DNA of 42,334 nt from Hyphomicrobiales bacterium (GTDB taxonomy: Bacteria; Pseudomonadota; Alphaproteobacteria; Rhizobiales; Xanthobacteraceae). Both the position numbers and the translations under genes were made by a program. Location of the stretch: assembly GCA_016185205.1 (NCBI GenBank), contig JACPOA010000054.1:1-42334 (forward strand), written 5' to 3'. Positions 35,328 through 42,334 of the stretch are shown here, in pieces. Numbering within the stretch: position 1 is the first letter of the stretch; every line of letters starts with the position of its first letter. A model generated the notes under the pieces. The model ran no database searches. It was not told the DNA's origin and was given only the letters and a program-made list of their open reading frames with translations.

Positions 35328-35876
35328 CTATAGGTAGCCTGGCTTGCCGTCCTCCAGGGCCTCGATCCCGTCTTCCTGGTATCGGTTATACCGTCGTAGA
35401 AGGTCGATCTCGGAATCCCGATCGGCGCCAAGGTCCGGCCGACCGACAAGGTCGATTGTTCGACCAGCTCGATGATCTCGAACTTCTCGGATGCTGAGTA
35501 TCTCATGAAGCGTTCTCCCCATCCCCGAGAACGCTTTTTTTAAGCAAGCGGTTTTCAATCAGGACCTCGGCCAGCGTCTCTTTGAGCTGCCGGGCCTCGG
35601 CCTTTAGATCCTTGACCTCGTCCGAAGTCGCTTCCCACGCGGTGTCGCCGGCGAGCCTCTTCTTGCTCGCCTCCAGGAACTCTTTCGACCAACGGTAATA
35701 AGGTTCTGGTTGATTCCTTCCTTGCGACAGAGCTCGGCGATGCTGACCTCACCGCGCAACCCTTCCAGCACGATGCGGATCTTTTCTTCGGCCGAGTGAT
35801 GCCGACGGGTGGCTCTACAGATATCCCGGACGGTCTTCTTTGCGCTGTCCGGTATACGCTTGCTCGCTTGTTTCAT
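35328..35876 (-). mobile_element. Decayed IS3-family element (orfA and start of orfB)
   Basis: orfA starts at ATG 35876 after GAGGAG (MKQASKRIPDSAKKTVRDIC, then EKIRIVLEGLRGEVSIAELCRKEGINQNL). It needs a one-base correction near 35698 to continue YYRWSKEFLEASKKRLAGDTAWEATSDE through the leucine-zipper region to ENRLLKKSVLGDGENAS, ending at 35503. A run of seven A bases near its end is the usual IS3 slippage site. orfB starts at 35506 (MRYSASEKFEIIELVEQS), needs another one-base correction near 35396, and stops after about 60 codons. No catalytic DDE domain remains, so it is a dead relic. Confidence 0.85.
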
Positions 35877-36036
35877 CGTTCGCTCCTCAACGGGGCTACG
35901 ATGAGCCGGAAATCCTCTCTTACGCAATCAGCTCGTTCTGTCCGACAAGTGCTGACGGCCCACAGATAATATTAATATCCGTTCTACCTTCGGTCCGTGC
36001 GGAGGCATTGCGCCCCGGTTCGTAAAATTTATTTAT

Positions 36037-36113
36037 TGGCGCGCCGGAAGGGATTCGAACCCCTGACCCCCAGATTCGAAGTCTGGTGCTCTATCCAGCT
36101 GAGCTACCGGCGC
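36037..36113 (-). tRNA. tRNA-Arg (anticodon TCG)
   Basis: 77 bases including the encoded CCA. The acceptor GCGCCGG pairs with CCGGCGC, the discriminator is G, and the D-arm (TAGCTCAGCTGGATAGAGCA), anticodon stem CCAGA/TCTGG and T-arm GGGGTTCGAATCCC are in place. The anticodon is at 36077-36079 (TCG, reading CGA). Its 3' end points left into the accessory region, opposite to tRNA-Leu. Confidence 0.97.
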
Positions 36114-36263
36114 TTGGGGTCCCTAGGGACAAATGGCCGCACCCGCTTGGTACGCCCGACCCGCATATTCCTTAGATTTTTCAAGCGTCCGCCGCAAGGC
36201 GGGACGCACGGCCGTTTGACCTGGCGCAACGCATTTCGGCCAGTTTGAGCGTCTAGTTTCACC

Positions 36264-37388
36264 ATGTACGAGCCGACGGGACGGCAACTTCCCCATCTGG
36301 CGTTCCTCTGGCCGGCGCTTGCCGCCGCGTCCGCGAGCGAAATCGCCGGCTCGATCGCCAAGCAATTCATCGGCCTCACCGGCACGACTGAGGACGACGC
36401 CGCCGCGCACGAGCCGGTGTGGGCCACGCCGAATACGGTCGCGCTCGACTTGAAGACCGTGCGCCTGCGCGATTTCTCCACCGCCCGCGAGGGCGTGGCG
36501 ACCTTGCTGTGCGCGCCTTACGCGCTGCACGGCGCCGGCATTGTCGACCTTGCGCCCGGGCATAGCCTGGTCGCGGCCCTGCGCGCGGCCGGGCTGGGCC
36601 GATTGTTCGTGACGCATTGGCGCTCGGCCGACGCGGACATGCGCTTCCTTTCCATCGACGACTATCTCGCCGATCTCAACGTGCTGGTCGACCATCTTGG
36701 CGGCCGCATCGATCTCATCGGACTTTGCCAAGGCGGCTGGCTGTCGCTGCTCTATGCCGCGCGGTTTCCCGCCAAGGTGCGCAAGCTGGTGCTCGCCGGT
36801 GCTCCCATCGACATCGCCGCCGCACCATCGGGACTGTCCGCGCTCACCGACGCCAGCCCGCTGTCGCTGTTCCAGGAACTGGTGATGCTTGGCGGCGGAC
36901 GCGTGATCGGCCTCGCGGTGCAAAGGTTCTGGGGACCGGAAACGCTCGAAGACGATGAGATTCATCAGCTGTTGCAAACACACGAGGCGATCGATTCGAG
37001 TGCCTTCGCGCGGCTGCTGCAGCAATTTCGCGCTTGGTACGCATGGACCGTCGATCTGCCCGGCACCTATTATCTCGAGGTCATCGACAAGCTGTATAAG
37101 CGCAATGAGCTCGCCAGCGGGCATTTCGTGGCGCTCGGGCAAAGGATTGACCTCGCCGCCGTGCACGTGCCGCATTTTCTGCTGGCGGCGCGCGACGATG
37201 AGCTGGTCGCGCCGGCGCAGCTGTTCGCCACCGAGCAACTTGTCGGCACATCCGCGCACGACATCCACAAGGAGATGGTGGGCGGCCATCACCTCGGTCT
37301 GTTCGTCGGGCAACAAACGCTCAACGAGACCTGGCAGCGGATTGCGCATTGGCTGTCCGAGCCGGAGCGCCCCGCGACATCGTACTAA
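36264..37388 (+). CDS. PhaC-like alpha/beta hydrolase
   Basis: 374-residue alpha/beta hydrolase similar to polyhydroxyalkanoate synthases. The nucleophile elbow is GLCQGG with C155 rather than serine, and likely partners are D311 (ARDDELV) and H342/H343 (GGHHLGLF). The segments FVTHWRSAD and DLIGLCQGGWLSLLYAARFP strongly recall PhaC. It is shorter than class I PhaC (about 590 residues) and lacks most of the N-terminal domain, so it may be a class III-like synthase or a related acyltransferase/hydrolase. It is convergent with the Pat-like gene, their stop codons overlapping in ctaa. Confidence 0.85.
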   Translation: MYEPTGRQLPHLAFLWPALAAASASEIAGSIAKQFIGLTGTTEDDAAAHEPVWATPNTVALDLKTVRLRDFSTAREGVATLLCAPYALHGAGIVDLAPGHSLVAALRAAGLGRLFVTHWRSADADMRFLSIDDYLADLNVLVDHLGGRIDLIGLCQGGWLSLLYAARFPAKVRKLVLAGAPIDIAAAPSGLSALTDASPLSLFQELVMLGGGRVIGLAVQRFWGPETLEDDEIHQLLQTHEAIDSSAFARLLQQFRAWYAWTVDLPGTYYLEVIDKLYKRNELASGHFVALGQRIDLAAVHVPHFLLAARDDELVAPAQLFATEQLVGTSAHDIHKEMVGGHHLGLFVGQQTLNETWQRIAHWLSEPERPATSY

Positions 37389-40063
37389 GCCTGCAAGGCC
37401 TTGCTCGCGCGCACCTGCGACGCGTCGGCCGGCGACGCGGCACATTCGAAGCCAAGCTCGTCGGCCAACGCGAGCATGCGCGTCTGATCGGCGGGAAACA
37501 CCAGCACGGCCCGGCGCACACTTTGGCCGGCGATCGCGCGCAGCAGCGCCTGCAATAACTGCCGCGCCAAGCCTTTTTCGCGCAGATCGGCGCGGATGAT
37601 CACCGCGCACTCGCTAGTCTCGAAGTTCGGATCGGCGGTCGAGCGCGCCAGTCCGGCGACACGGCCGCCGTCCCAGGCGACTAACGTCATCTCGCGGTCG
37701 TAGTCGATCTGGCTCAGGCGCGCCGCGGTCTCGTGCGTGCGCTCGCGCAGCGGCGCGAAGAACGAATGCCAGAGATCGCGCGTGTCGACTTCGTCGGCGA
37801 AGCGCCGCAGCGCCGGCTCGTCTTCCGGCTTGATCGGACGCACGGCGAAGGCTTGCCCCTCCGTCGTATGGATTTCGCTTTCCAGCGCCTGCGGATAAGG
37901 CCGGATCGCCAGGCGGGATTGCGCGGAGCCGTTGGCGCGCACGCGAATGCGGCTATCGACCGCGATCACGCCGGCCGGGTCGCACAGCAGCGGGTTGATA
38001 TCCAGCTCGGTGATTTCGGCGTGATCGGCGGTGATCCGGCTCAACTGAATCAGCACGTTCACGACGCCGTCGATATCGGCAGCCGGCCGGTCGCGATAGC
38101 CCTTGAGCAGCCTGGCGATGCGGGTGCGTTCGATCTGGGCGCGCGCCAGCGCGGTGTTGAGCGGCGGCAATTCGAGCGACTTGTCGCGCAGCACCTCCAC
38201 AGCGGTGCCGCCGTGACCGAACAGGATCACCGGACCGAACGTGGCATCGCTCGAAATGCCGGTGATCAGCTCGAAGGCGCTGGCGCGATTGATCATCTCC
38301 TGCACGAAAAAGCCTTCTAGCCGTGCTTTCGGCAGCTTGCACGAAATCTTCTCGATCATTGCGCGCGCGGCAACTTCCACTTCGGCCGCGCCGGTCAGAT
38401 TGAGCGTCACGCCGCCGACGTCGGATTTATGCAGGACGTCGCGCGAGCGGATCTTCAACGCCACCGGCCCCTTGATTTGCGCCGCCACGGCAGCGGCCGC
38501 CGCAGGATCGGCCACCGCCTCGGTGCGCGCCGCGGAAATGCCGTAACAGGTCAGGAATGCGCTGGCTTCGGCCGCGTCGAGCCATTCGCGCCCGTCGGCG
38601 AGCACTTGGCGCACGATCACGCGCGCCCGCTCGACATCGGCAAGCGCGCTTCGCGCGACCGAGGACGGGGTCTCCAGCAGCAGCTGTTGGCTCTGGCGAT
38701 AACGCACCAGATACATGAAGGCGCGCACGGCGCGTTCCGGCGTCTCGAAGTCCGGCACCTGAGCGACGACGAAGCGCGCGCGGCCCTCCGCGACACTCGC
38801 CTCGCCCATCCAGCAGGCGAACACGTTCTTTTTGGCCGCCAAATCCGGACGCGCCAGCGCGCCGATCAGTCCTTGCGCAGCTTCCGCCGAAGACGCGATG
38901 GCCGTCGGGCAATACATCACCAACAGGCCGTCGACATTGGCGTCCTGCATGAGCACGGTGACGGTATTGCCATAACGCTCGGCATCGGCGTCGCCGATGA
39001 TGTCGATCGGATTGGCGTGGCTCCAGGTCGATGGCAGCACGGTATTGAGCTTGGCAATGGTGTCGTCGCTCAGCGTCGCCAGATGGCCGCCTTCCTCGAT
39101 CAGGCGATCGGTGGCGAGCACGCCGGCGCCGCCGCCATTGGTGACGATGGCGAGGCGATCGCCGGCTGGCGGTGTCATGCGCGCGAGCGTCGCCGCCGCG
39201 TCGAACAGCTCCTCGACTTCGCCGACGCGCAGCATGCCGGCACGCCGGAACGCCGCGTCATAGACGACATCGGCGCCGGCCAGCGCGCCGGTATGCGAGG
39301 TCGCGGCGCGCGCGCCCTCTTCCGCCCGCCCGCCTTTGACCACGATGACCGGCTTGACGCGGGCGGCACGGCGCGCGGCCGACATGAACTTGCGCGCCTG
39401 CGTGATGCCCTCGGCATAAATCAAGATCGCGTGGGTGGCCTCATCGAGCGCGAAGTAATCGAGCAGGTCGCCGAAATCGACATCGCTCATGTCGCCCATG
39501 GAGACGATGGCCGAGAAGCCGATGCCGCGCGGCAGCGCCCAATCGAGCACGGTCGTCGCCATGGCGCCCGACTGCGTCAGGAACGCGATATGGCCGGGCA
39601 GCATATTGGCGGGTGCAAAGGTGGCGTTGAGCCCGATAGCCGGCATGGCAAGCCCTAAGCAGTTCGGCCCCACAACGCGCAGCAGATGCGGGCGCGCGGC
39701 GGCGAGCAGCTTGGCGGCGCGCTCCTTGCCGGCGGCGATCTCGCCTTCGGCAAATCCGGCGGTCAGCACGACGGCGGCACGCGTGCCGCGGGCGCCGAGT
39801 TCCGCAAGCAGTCCTGGAACGCTGTCGGGAGGCGTGGCGATGACGGCGAGATCGGGCGTCATCGGCAGGCTGGCCGCGTCCTTGTAGGCCATGATGCCGT
39901 GAACCGCGGCGGCGCGCGGATTGACCGGCAGGACCGGACCGCTGAAACCGGCCCGCAGCAGATTGGCCATCAGCGCCGAGCCGACCGATTTCGGTTTATC
40001 CGACGCGCCAAAAACCGCGATCGAGCGCGGCCGAAACATCCTGTCGAGATTGCGAATGGACAT
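37385..40063 (-). CDS. ADP-forming acyl-CoA synthetase fused to GNAT acetyltransferase (Pat-like)
   Basis: 892 residues in three parts. About 1-450 is a CoA-binding and CoA-ligase alpha part (SIAVFGASDKP, VGPNCLGL, LTQSGAMATTV, SHTGALAG with H257). About 490-710 is an ATP-grasp beta part (PVALKIRSRDVLHKSDVGGV, ELDINPLLCD). About 735-892 is a GNAT domain (RADLREKGLARQLL acetyl-CoA loop). This is the layout of protein lysine acetyltransferase Pat/PatZ, which silences acyl-CoA synthetases. The histidine phosphorylated in active ADP-forming enzymes appears retained (H257), so acyl-CoA synthesis is also possible. A TTGA palindrome lies 39 bases upstream of the start. Confidence 0.92.
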   Translation of the reverse strand: MSIRNLDRMFRPRSIAVFGASDKPKSVGSALMANLLRAGFSGPVLPVNPRAAAVHGIMAYKDAASLPMTPDLAVIATPPDSVPGLLAELGARGTRAAVVLTAGFAEGEIAAGKERAAKLLAAARPHLLRVVGPNCLGLAMPAIGLNATFAPANMLPGHIAFLTQSGAMATTVLDWALPRGIGFSAIVSMGDMSDVDFGDLLDYFALDEATHAILIYAEGITQARKFMSAARRAARVKPVIVVKGGRAEEGARAATSHTGALAGADVVYDAAFRRAGMLRVGEVEELFDAAATLARMTPPAGDRLAIVTNGGGAGVLATDRLIEEGGHLATLSDDTIAKLNTVLPSTWSHANPIDIIGDADAERYGNTVTVLMQDANVDGLLVMYCPTAIASSAEAAQGLIGALARPDLAAKKNVFACWMGEASVAEGRARFVVAQVPDFETPERAVRAFMYLVRYRQSQQLLLETPSSVARSALADVERARVIVRQVLADGREWLDAAEASAFLTCYGISAARTEAVADPAAAAAVAAQIKGPVALKIRSRDVLHKSDVGGVTLNLTGAAEVEVAARAMIEKISCKLPKARLEGFFVQEMINRASAFELITGISSDATFGPVILFGHGGTAVEVLRDKSLELPPLNTALARAQIERTRIARLLKGYRDRPAADIDGVVNVLIQLSRITADHAEITELDINPLLCDPAGVIAVDSRIRVRANGSAQSRLAIRPYPQALESEIHTTEGQAFAVRPIKPEDEPALRRFADEVDTRDLWHSFFAPLRERTHETAARLSQIDYDREMTLVAWDGGRVAGLARSTADPNFETSECAVIIRADLREKGLARQLLQALLRAIAGQSVRRAVLVFPADQTRMLALADELGFECAASPADASQVRASKALQA

Positions 40064-40101
40064 TGCTTTGTCTACTCAAGCGGCAAAGTCATTATCGCAT
40101 G

Positions 40102-40115
40102 TTGATGCACATCAA
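40102..40115. promoter_or_regulatory. Candidate MarR-type operator upstream of Pat-like gene
   Basis: TTGATGCACATCAA has two exact six-base arms around CA. It is 39 bases before the Pat-like start codon and resembles the two palindromes near marR. MarR regulators of CoA-ligase genes often bind TTGA...TCAA sites. Confidence 0.5.
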
Positions 40116-40180
40116 ATCCGCCTTCGAGATCAATTCGACGGCCTTTTGACGCTTCCACGCCATGACGCGCGGTGCCCCGG

Positions 40181-40675
40181 TCAGGTCGGGTCGACGACCT
40201 GCGCGTGCATGCGCGAGAGAAAATTGATCAGCAATTTTCGCTCGGCCGCTGAAAAATTCTTGAGCAGTTGCTGTTCGCGCTCCAGCGACACCTTGACGAT
40301 GCGGTCGTGCAGGCTGAGCCCCTTGCGGGTCAAAGCGATCAATTGCCGGTACTGGTCTTCATCGGCCTCGACGATGCCGAGTTTCTTCATCTCGCGCACG
40401 CTGCGGCTGACCGCCGCCTTGTCGAGACCGATCACGTCGCAAACGCGGCCGGCGCTGACCCACGGCTCGGTGGCGAGCAGCGCCATGATCCGCCAATCGG
40501 TGATGCCGACGCCGAATTTCGGACGGTAGGTCGCCGACGCCGAGTTTGAAATCTTGCCCACAAGATATGTCAGGTAGGCCGGCACATAATTGTCGAGATC
40601 AAGCGCGTGCGCCGAGATGCGTGTGCTGTCGGGAGCGTGCGGGCCGGGGCGCCGCGCCTTGGAACGCAGGCTCAT
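40181..40675 (-). CDS. MarR-family transcriptional regulator
   Basis: 164 residues. The winged helix region reads FGVGITDWRIMALLATEPWVSAGRVCDVIGLDKAAVSRSVREMKKLGIVEADED, then a wing and C-terminal dimer helix. I chose ATG 40675 with GGAG upstream; the frame extends 18 codons further without family likeness. MarR proteins bind palindromes and respond to small aromatic or acyl-CoA ligands. It lies between the Pat-like gene (same strand, downstream) and the divergent reductase operon. It could read through into the Pat-like gene, 117 bases away. Confidence 0.92.
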   Translation of the reverse strand: MSLRSKARRPGPHAPDSTRISAHALDLDNYVPAYLTYLVGKISNSASATYRPKFGVGITDWRIMALLATEPWVSAGRVCDVIGLDKAAVSRSVREMKKLGIVEADEDQYRQLIALTRKGLSLHDRIVKVSLEREQQLLKNFSAAERKLLINFLSRMHAQVVDPT

Positions 40676-40757
40676 GGATCGCTCCGTTGGCGTCGCCGGT
40701 GGGATGACGCCCGTGCCGCCCACCCGCATCCTTTTGAAACGCCAGCCATCAGCAACC

Positions 40758-40771
40758 TTGACCTAAGTCAA
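40758..40771. promoter_or_regulatory. Candidate MarR operator 1 (divergent region)
   Basis: TTGACCTAAGTCAA has arms TTGAC and GTCAA with a four-base centre. It lies 83 bases before the marR start and 70 before the chosen reductase start. Confidence 0.5.
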
Positions 40772-40803
40772 AACGTCCGGTCGGCCTCACGTGCCATATT
40801 GAT

Positions 40804-40817
40804 GTTGACATGTCAAC
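40804..40817. promoter_or_regulatory. Candidate MarR operator 2 (divergent region)
   Basis: GTTGACATGTCAAC is a perfect 14-base palindrome, 46 bases (start to start) from operator 1. It lies 24 bases before the chosen TTG start of the reductase, so binding would block its expression. Confidence 0.55.
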
Positions 40818-40840
40818 GAGTGGCACGGGGGCAGCGCGCC

Positions 40841-42241
40841 TTGCAGACGTTGCGACATTGGAGTGTGCGGCACGCATCCGCGCTCAAGCGTTTCTATGAC
40901 GCCTTTGCACGATTTGCTCCGTATCTGAGCTGTCCCTTGCGCTGGGCCGGGACGCGGCGCATGGAACGCGTGCTGCGTCCGCTCGAACGCGCGTCCAAGC
41001 AACTGCTGTTCGATTGCAAGATGTGCGGCCAATGCGTGCTGTCCTCGACCGGCATGGCGTGTCCGAGCAACTGCGCCAAGCTGATGCGTAACGGACCGTG
41101 CGGTGGCGTGCGCGCCGACGGCAGCTGCGAGGTCAATGCGGCGATGCGATGCGTCTGGGTCGAGGCGACCGGCGGTCTGAAGCGGATCGGCCCGCCGCAA
41201 AGCAAGACGTTCCTCGAACCGATCGATCACCGCCTGTGGAACAGCTCGTCCTGGCTGCGGGTGATCGACGGCACGCATTCGTCCCCGACGCCTATCCGCC
41301 CGCTCCCCGCGCCGGCACGGGAAATCTTCGGCTTCGAACAGGCCTGCAAGTCCGGACGGTTTGTCGTGACCGTCGAGGTCTCGCCGCCCGACTCCTCCGA
41401 TCCCGCCGAGCTGATCGCACGCGCCTTGCGCTTCCGCGATCTGGTCGACGCCATCAATATCACCGACGGCGCTGGCGCGAACTGTCATATGTCGAGCGCC
41501 GCCGCCGCCGCCATCCTGGTCGCCAATGGATTTTCTCCGGTCGCACAGTTTTCCTGTCGCGACCGTAACCGCATCGCGTTGCAAGGCGACATTCTGGGCG
41601 CGGCCGCCCTGGGCGTGCGCAATATTCTTTGTCTCACCGGCGACGATGTCAGCCAAGGCGACCATCCCGACGCCAAGCCGGTGTTCGATCTCGATTCGAT
41701 TTCGCTGTTGCGCATCACCGGGCGCATGCGCGACGCCGGCACTTTTGCCTCGGGCCGCAAACTGGGTGTCGCGCCCAACCTGTTTATCGGCGCCACCGCC
41801 AATCCGTTCGTGCCGCCCTACCGCGATCGCATCGCCAATCTGGAAAAGAAGGTCGACGCCGGCGCGCAGTTTATCCAGACTCAGTTCTGTTTCGACGTGC
41901 CGATGCTGGCCGATTTCATGACTGAGGTGCGCACACGCGAGCTGCACAAGCGCTGCGCCATCATCGTCGGCGTCGGCACGCTGAGCAGCGCCAGGTCGCT
42001 GCGCCGCATGGTCCAGCATGTGCCGGGCGTGCACATTCCGGAATCTGTTTTGCTGCGGATCGCCGGCGCGGACAATCAAAAAGCCGAGGCCAAGGCGGTT
42101 CTGGTCGAGACGATGCGGGCGGTCGGCGACATCGAGGGCGTCGCCGGCGTGCATCTGATGGGATACCGCAACGATGAGGTACTGGCGGAAGCAATCGCGG
42201 AATCGGGAATTCGCCGCCGCGTCAGCACGCGCGCGGCGTAA
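40841..42241 (+). CDS. MetV-MetF-type methylenetetrahydrofolate reductase fusion
   Basis: 466 residues from TTG 40841 (GGGGG upstream; homologues begin near LRHWSVRHA). ATG 40802 is an alternative but lies inside the operator. Residues about 55-110 form a cysteine cluster (C59, C62, C65, C74, C78, C87, C96, C104; DCKMCGQCVLSSTGMACP, NGPCGGVRADGSCEV), the MetV-like MTHFR_C zinc/iron-sulfur domain. From about 165 a MetF TIM barrel follows (VVTVEVSPPDSSDP, NITDGAGANCHMSS, LCLTGDDVSQGDHP, FIQTQFCFDVPML). It interconverts methylene- and methyl-tetrahydrofolate. The next gene may encode a corrinoid protein, suggesting use in demethylation of methoxylated or methylated compounds. Confidence 0.9.
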   Translation: MQTLRHWSVRHASALKRFYDAFARFAPYLSCPLRWAGTRRMERVLRPLERASKQLLFDCKMCGQCVLSSTGMACPSNCAKLMRNGPCGGVRADGSCEVNAAMRCVWVEATGGLKRIGPPQSKTFLEPIDHRLWNSSSWLRVIDGTHSSPTPIRPLPAPAREIFGFEQACKSGRFVVTVEVSPPDSSDPAELIARALRFRDLVDAINITDGAGANCHMSSAAAAAILVANGFSPVAQFSCRDRNRIALQGDILGAAALGVRNILCLTGDDVSQGDHPDAKPVFDLDSISLLRITGRMRDAGTFASGRKLGVAPNLFIGATANPFVPPYRDRIANLEKKVDAGAQFIQTQFCFDVPMLADFMTEVRTRELHKRCAIIVGVGTLSSARSLRRMVQHVPGVHIPESVLLRIAGADNQKAEAKAVLVETMRAVGDIEGVAGVHLMGYRNDEVLAEAIAESGIRRRVSTRAA

Positions 42242-42269
42242 CATGGACATGTGATCCGGGAGGATTGAG

Positions 42270-42334
42270 ATGGCTGACATGAACGAGCAAGAAAAGAATT
42301 TGGTGAATTGGCTCGCCGACATGAACGAGGACGA
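42270..42334 (+). CDS. 5' end of possible corrinoid (B12-binding) protein, partial
   Basis: ATG 42270 follows GGGAGGA five bases upstream. The 21 visible codons read MADMNEQEKNLVNWLADMNED and the frame runs off the right edge. A short acidic helix with LADMNEDE-like sequence is how the methionine-synthase-like helical cap of small MtbC/MttC-type corrinoid proteins often begins. It is 28 bases after the reductase gene, clearly the same operon. The assignment rests mainly on context and this short start. Confidence 0.55.
   Translation, partial: MADMNEQEKNLVNWLADMNED

Larger units (their letters stand above)
26538..36036. mobile_element. Candidate integrated island between two tRNAs
   Basis: Contents: P4-type integrase next to tRNA-Leu, AlpA-like regulator, orphan hicA, cusCBA copper/silver efflux, a broken membrane gene and an IS3 relic. 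Base composition is more AT-rich than in the flanks. The 3' ends of tRNA-Leu and tRNA-Arg both face inward. I did not find a direct repeat of either tRNA 3' end at the opposite side, so the exact borders are unproven and the right part may have decayed or been added separately. Confidence 0.6.

Noticed and set aside
26538-36036. Direct repeat of the tRNA-Leu or tRNA-Arg 3' end marking the far attachment site
   Set aside because: I looked for copies of the T-arm to CCA sequences and saw none longer than about ten bases, the best lying inside cusB. A computed search is needed.
40787-42322. 511-codon minus-strand frame opposite the reductase
   Set aside because: Antisense shadow; the plus strand has MetV and MetF motifs.
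1-42334. CRISPR array
   Set aside because: No series of equal repeats with regular spacers was seen anywhere.

Overview
The window looks like chromosomal DNA of a GC-rich alphaproteobacterium, most likely Hyphomicrobiales (Bradyrhizobiaceae/Xanthobacteraceae-like). The reasons are the frequent GTG/TTG starts, orphan Bug-type solute receptors, a PutA without a DNA-binding domain, and several intergenic palindromic repeats of the kind common in Bradyrhizobium-like genomes. This placement is inferred from gene content, not from a search.

Layout, left to right. (1) 1-15.5 kb is mostly minus strand. It starts with the 5' tip of a possible transposase, then a Bug/TctC receptor with a cupin gene. 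Next come two plus-strand genes (a CAP-domain lipoprotein and an AMP-forming acyl-CoA synthetase), a polysaccharide flippase, and an iron-type ABC importer operon (receptor, double permease, ATPase) ending in a DHDPS-family lyase. The ATPase carries an amber codon exactly at its Walker A lysine. After that come fadD with a DUF924 gene overlapping it by 4 bases, and a penicillin-binding D,D-carboxypeptidase overlapping a CobW GTPase in the same way. (2) 15.6-26.3 kb holds two long hairpin elements, an SCP2-type thiolase, a LysR regulator, an orphan NMT1-type receptor, putA, a Tyr/Gly/His-rich exported protein, a hisE-like gene, a YqaA-type membrane protein, a six-cysteine exported protein, a homoserine-dehydrogenase-like oxidoreductase and a DUF6494-like small gene.

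(3) 26.4-36.1 kb is an accessory island between tRNA-Leu(CAA) and tRNA-Arg(TCG), whose 3' ends point at each other across it. Next to tRNA-Leu lie a P4-type tyrosine integrase and an AlpA-like regulator. Then come an orphan hicA toxin, a complete copper/silver RND efflux set (cusCBA, with the methionine relay conserved), a frameshifted membrane gene and a decayed IS3 element. The base composition is visibly more AT-rich than in the flanks.

(4) 36.2-42.3 kb is core-like again: a small PhaC-like hydrolase, a large fused ADP-forming acyl-CoA synthetase/GNAT protein (Pat-like), a MarR regulator, and a divergent operon. That operon begins with a MetV-MetF-type methylenetetrahydrofolate reductase fusion and runs off the edge with what may be a corrinoid protein. 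Three TTGA-type palindromes sit upstream of the Pat-like gene and between marR and the reductase, suggesting one regulator for the segment.

The points most worth following up are the Walker A amber codon, the paired CTAGTGT hairpins, the MarR-controlled C1/corrinoid operon, and the island with its triplicated 10-mer at the integrase and its toxin without a recognisable antitoxin.
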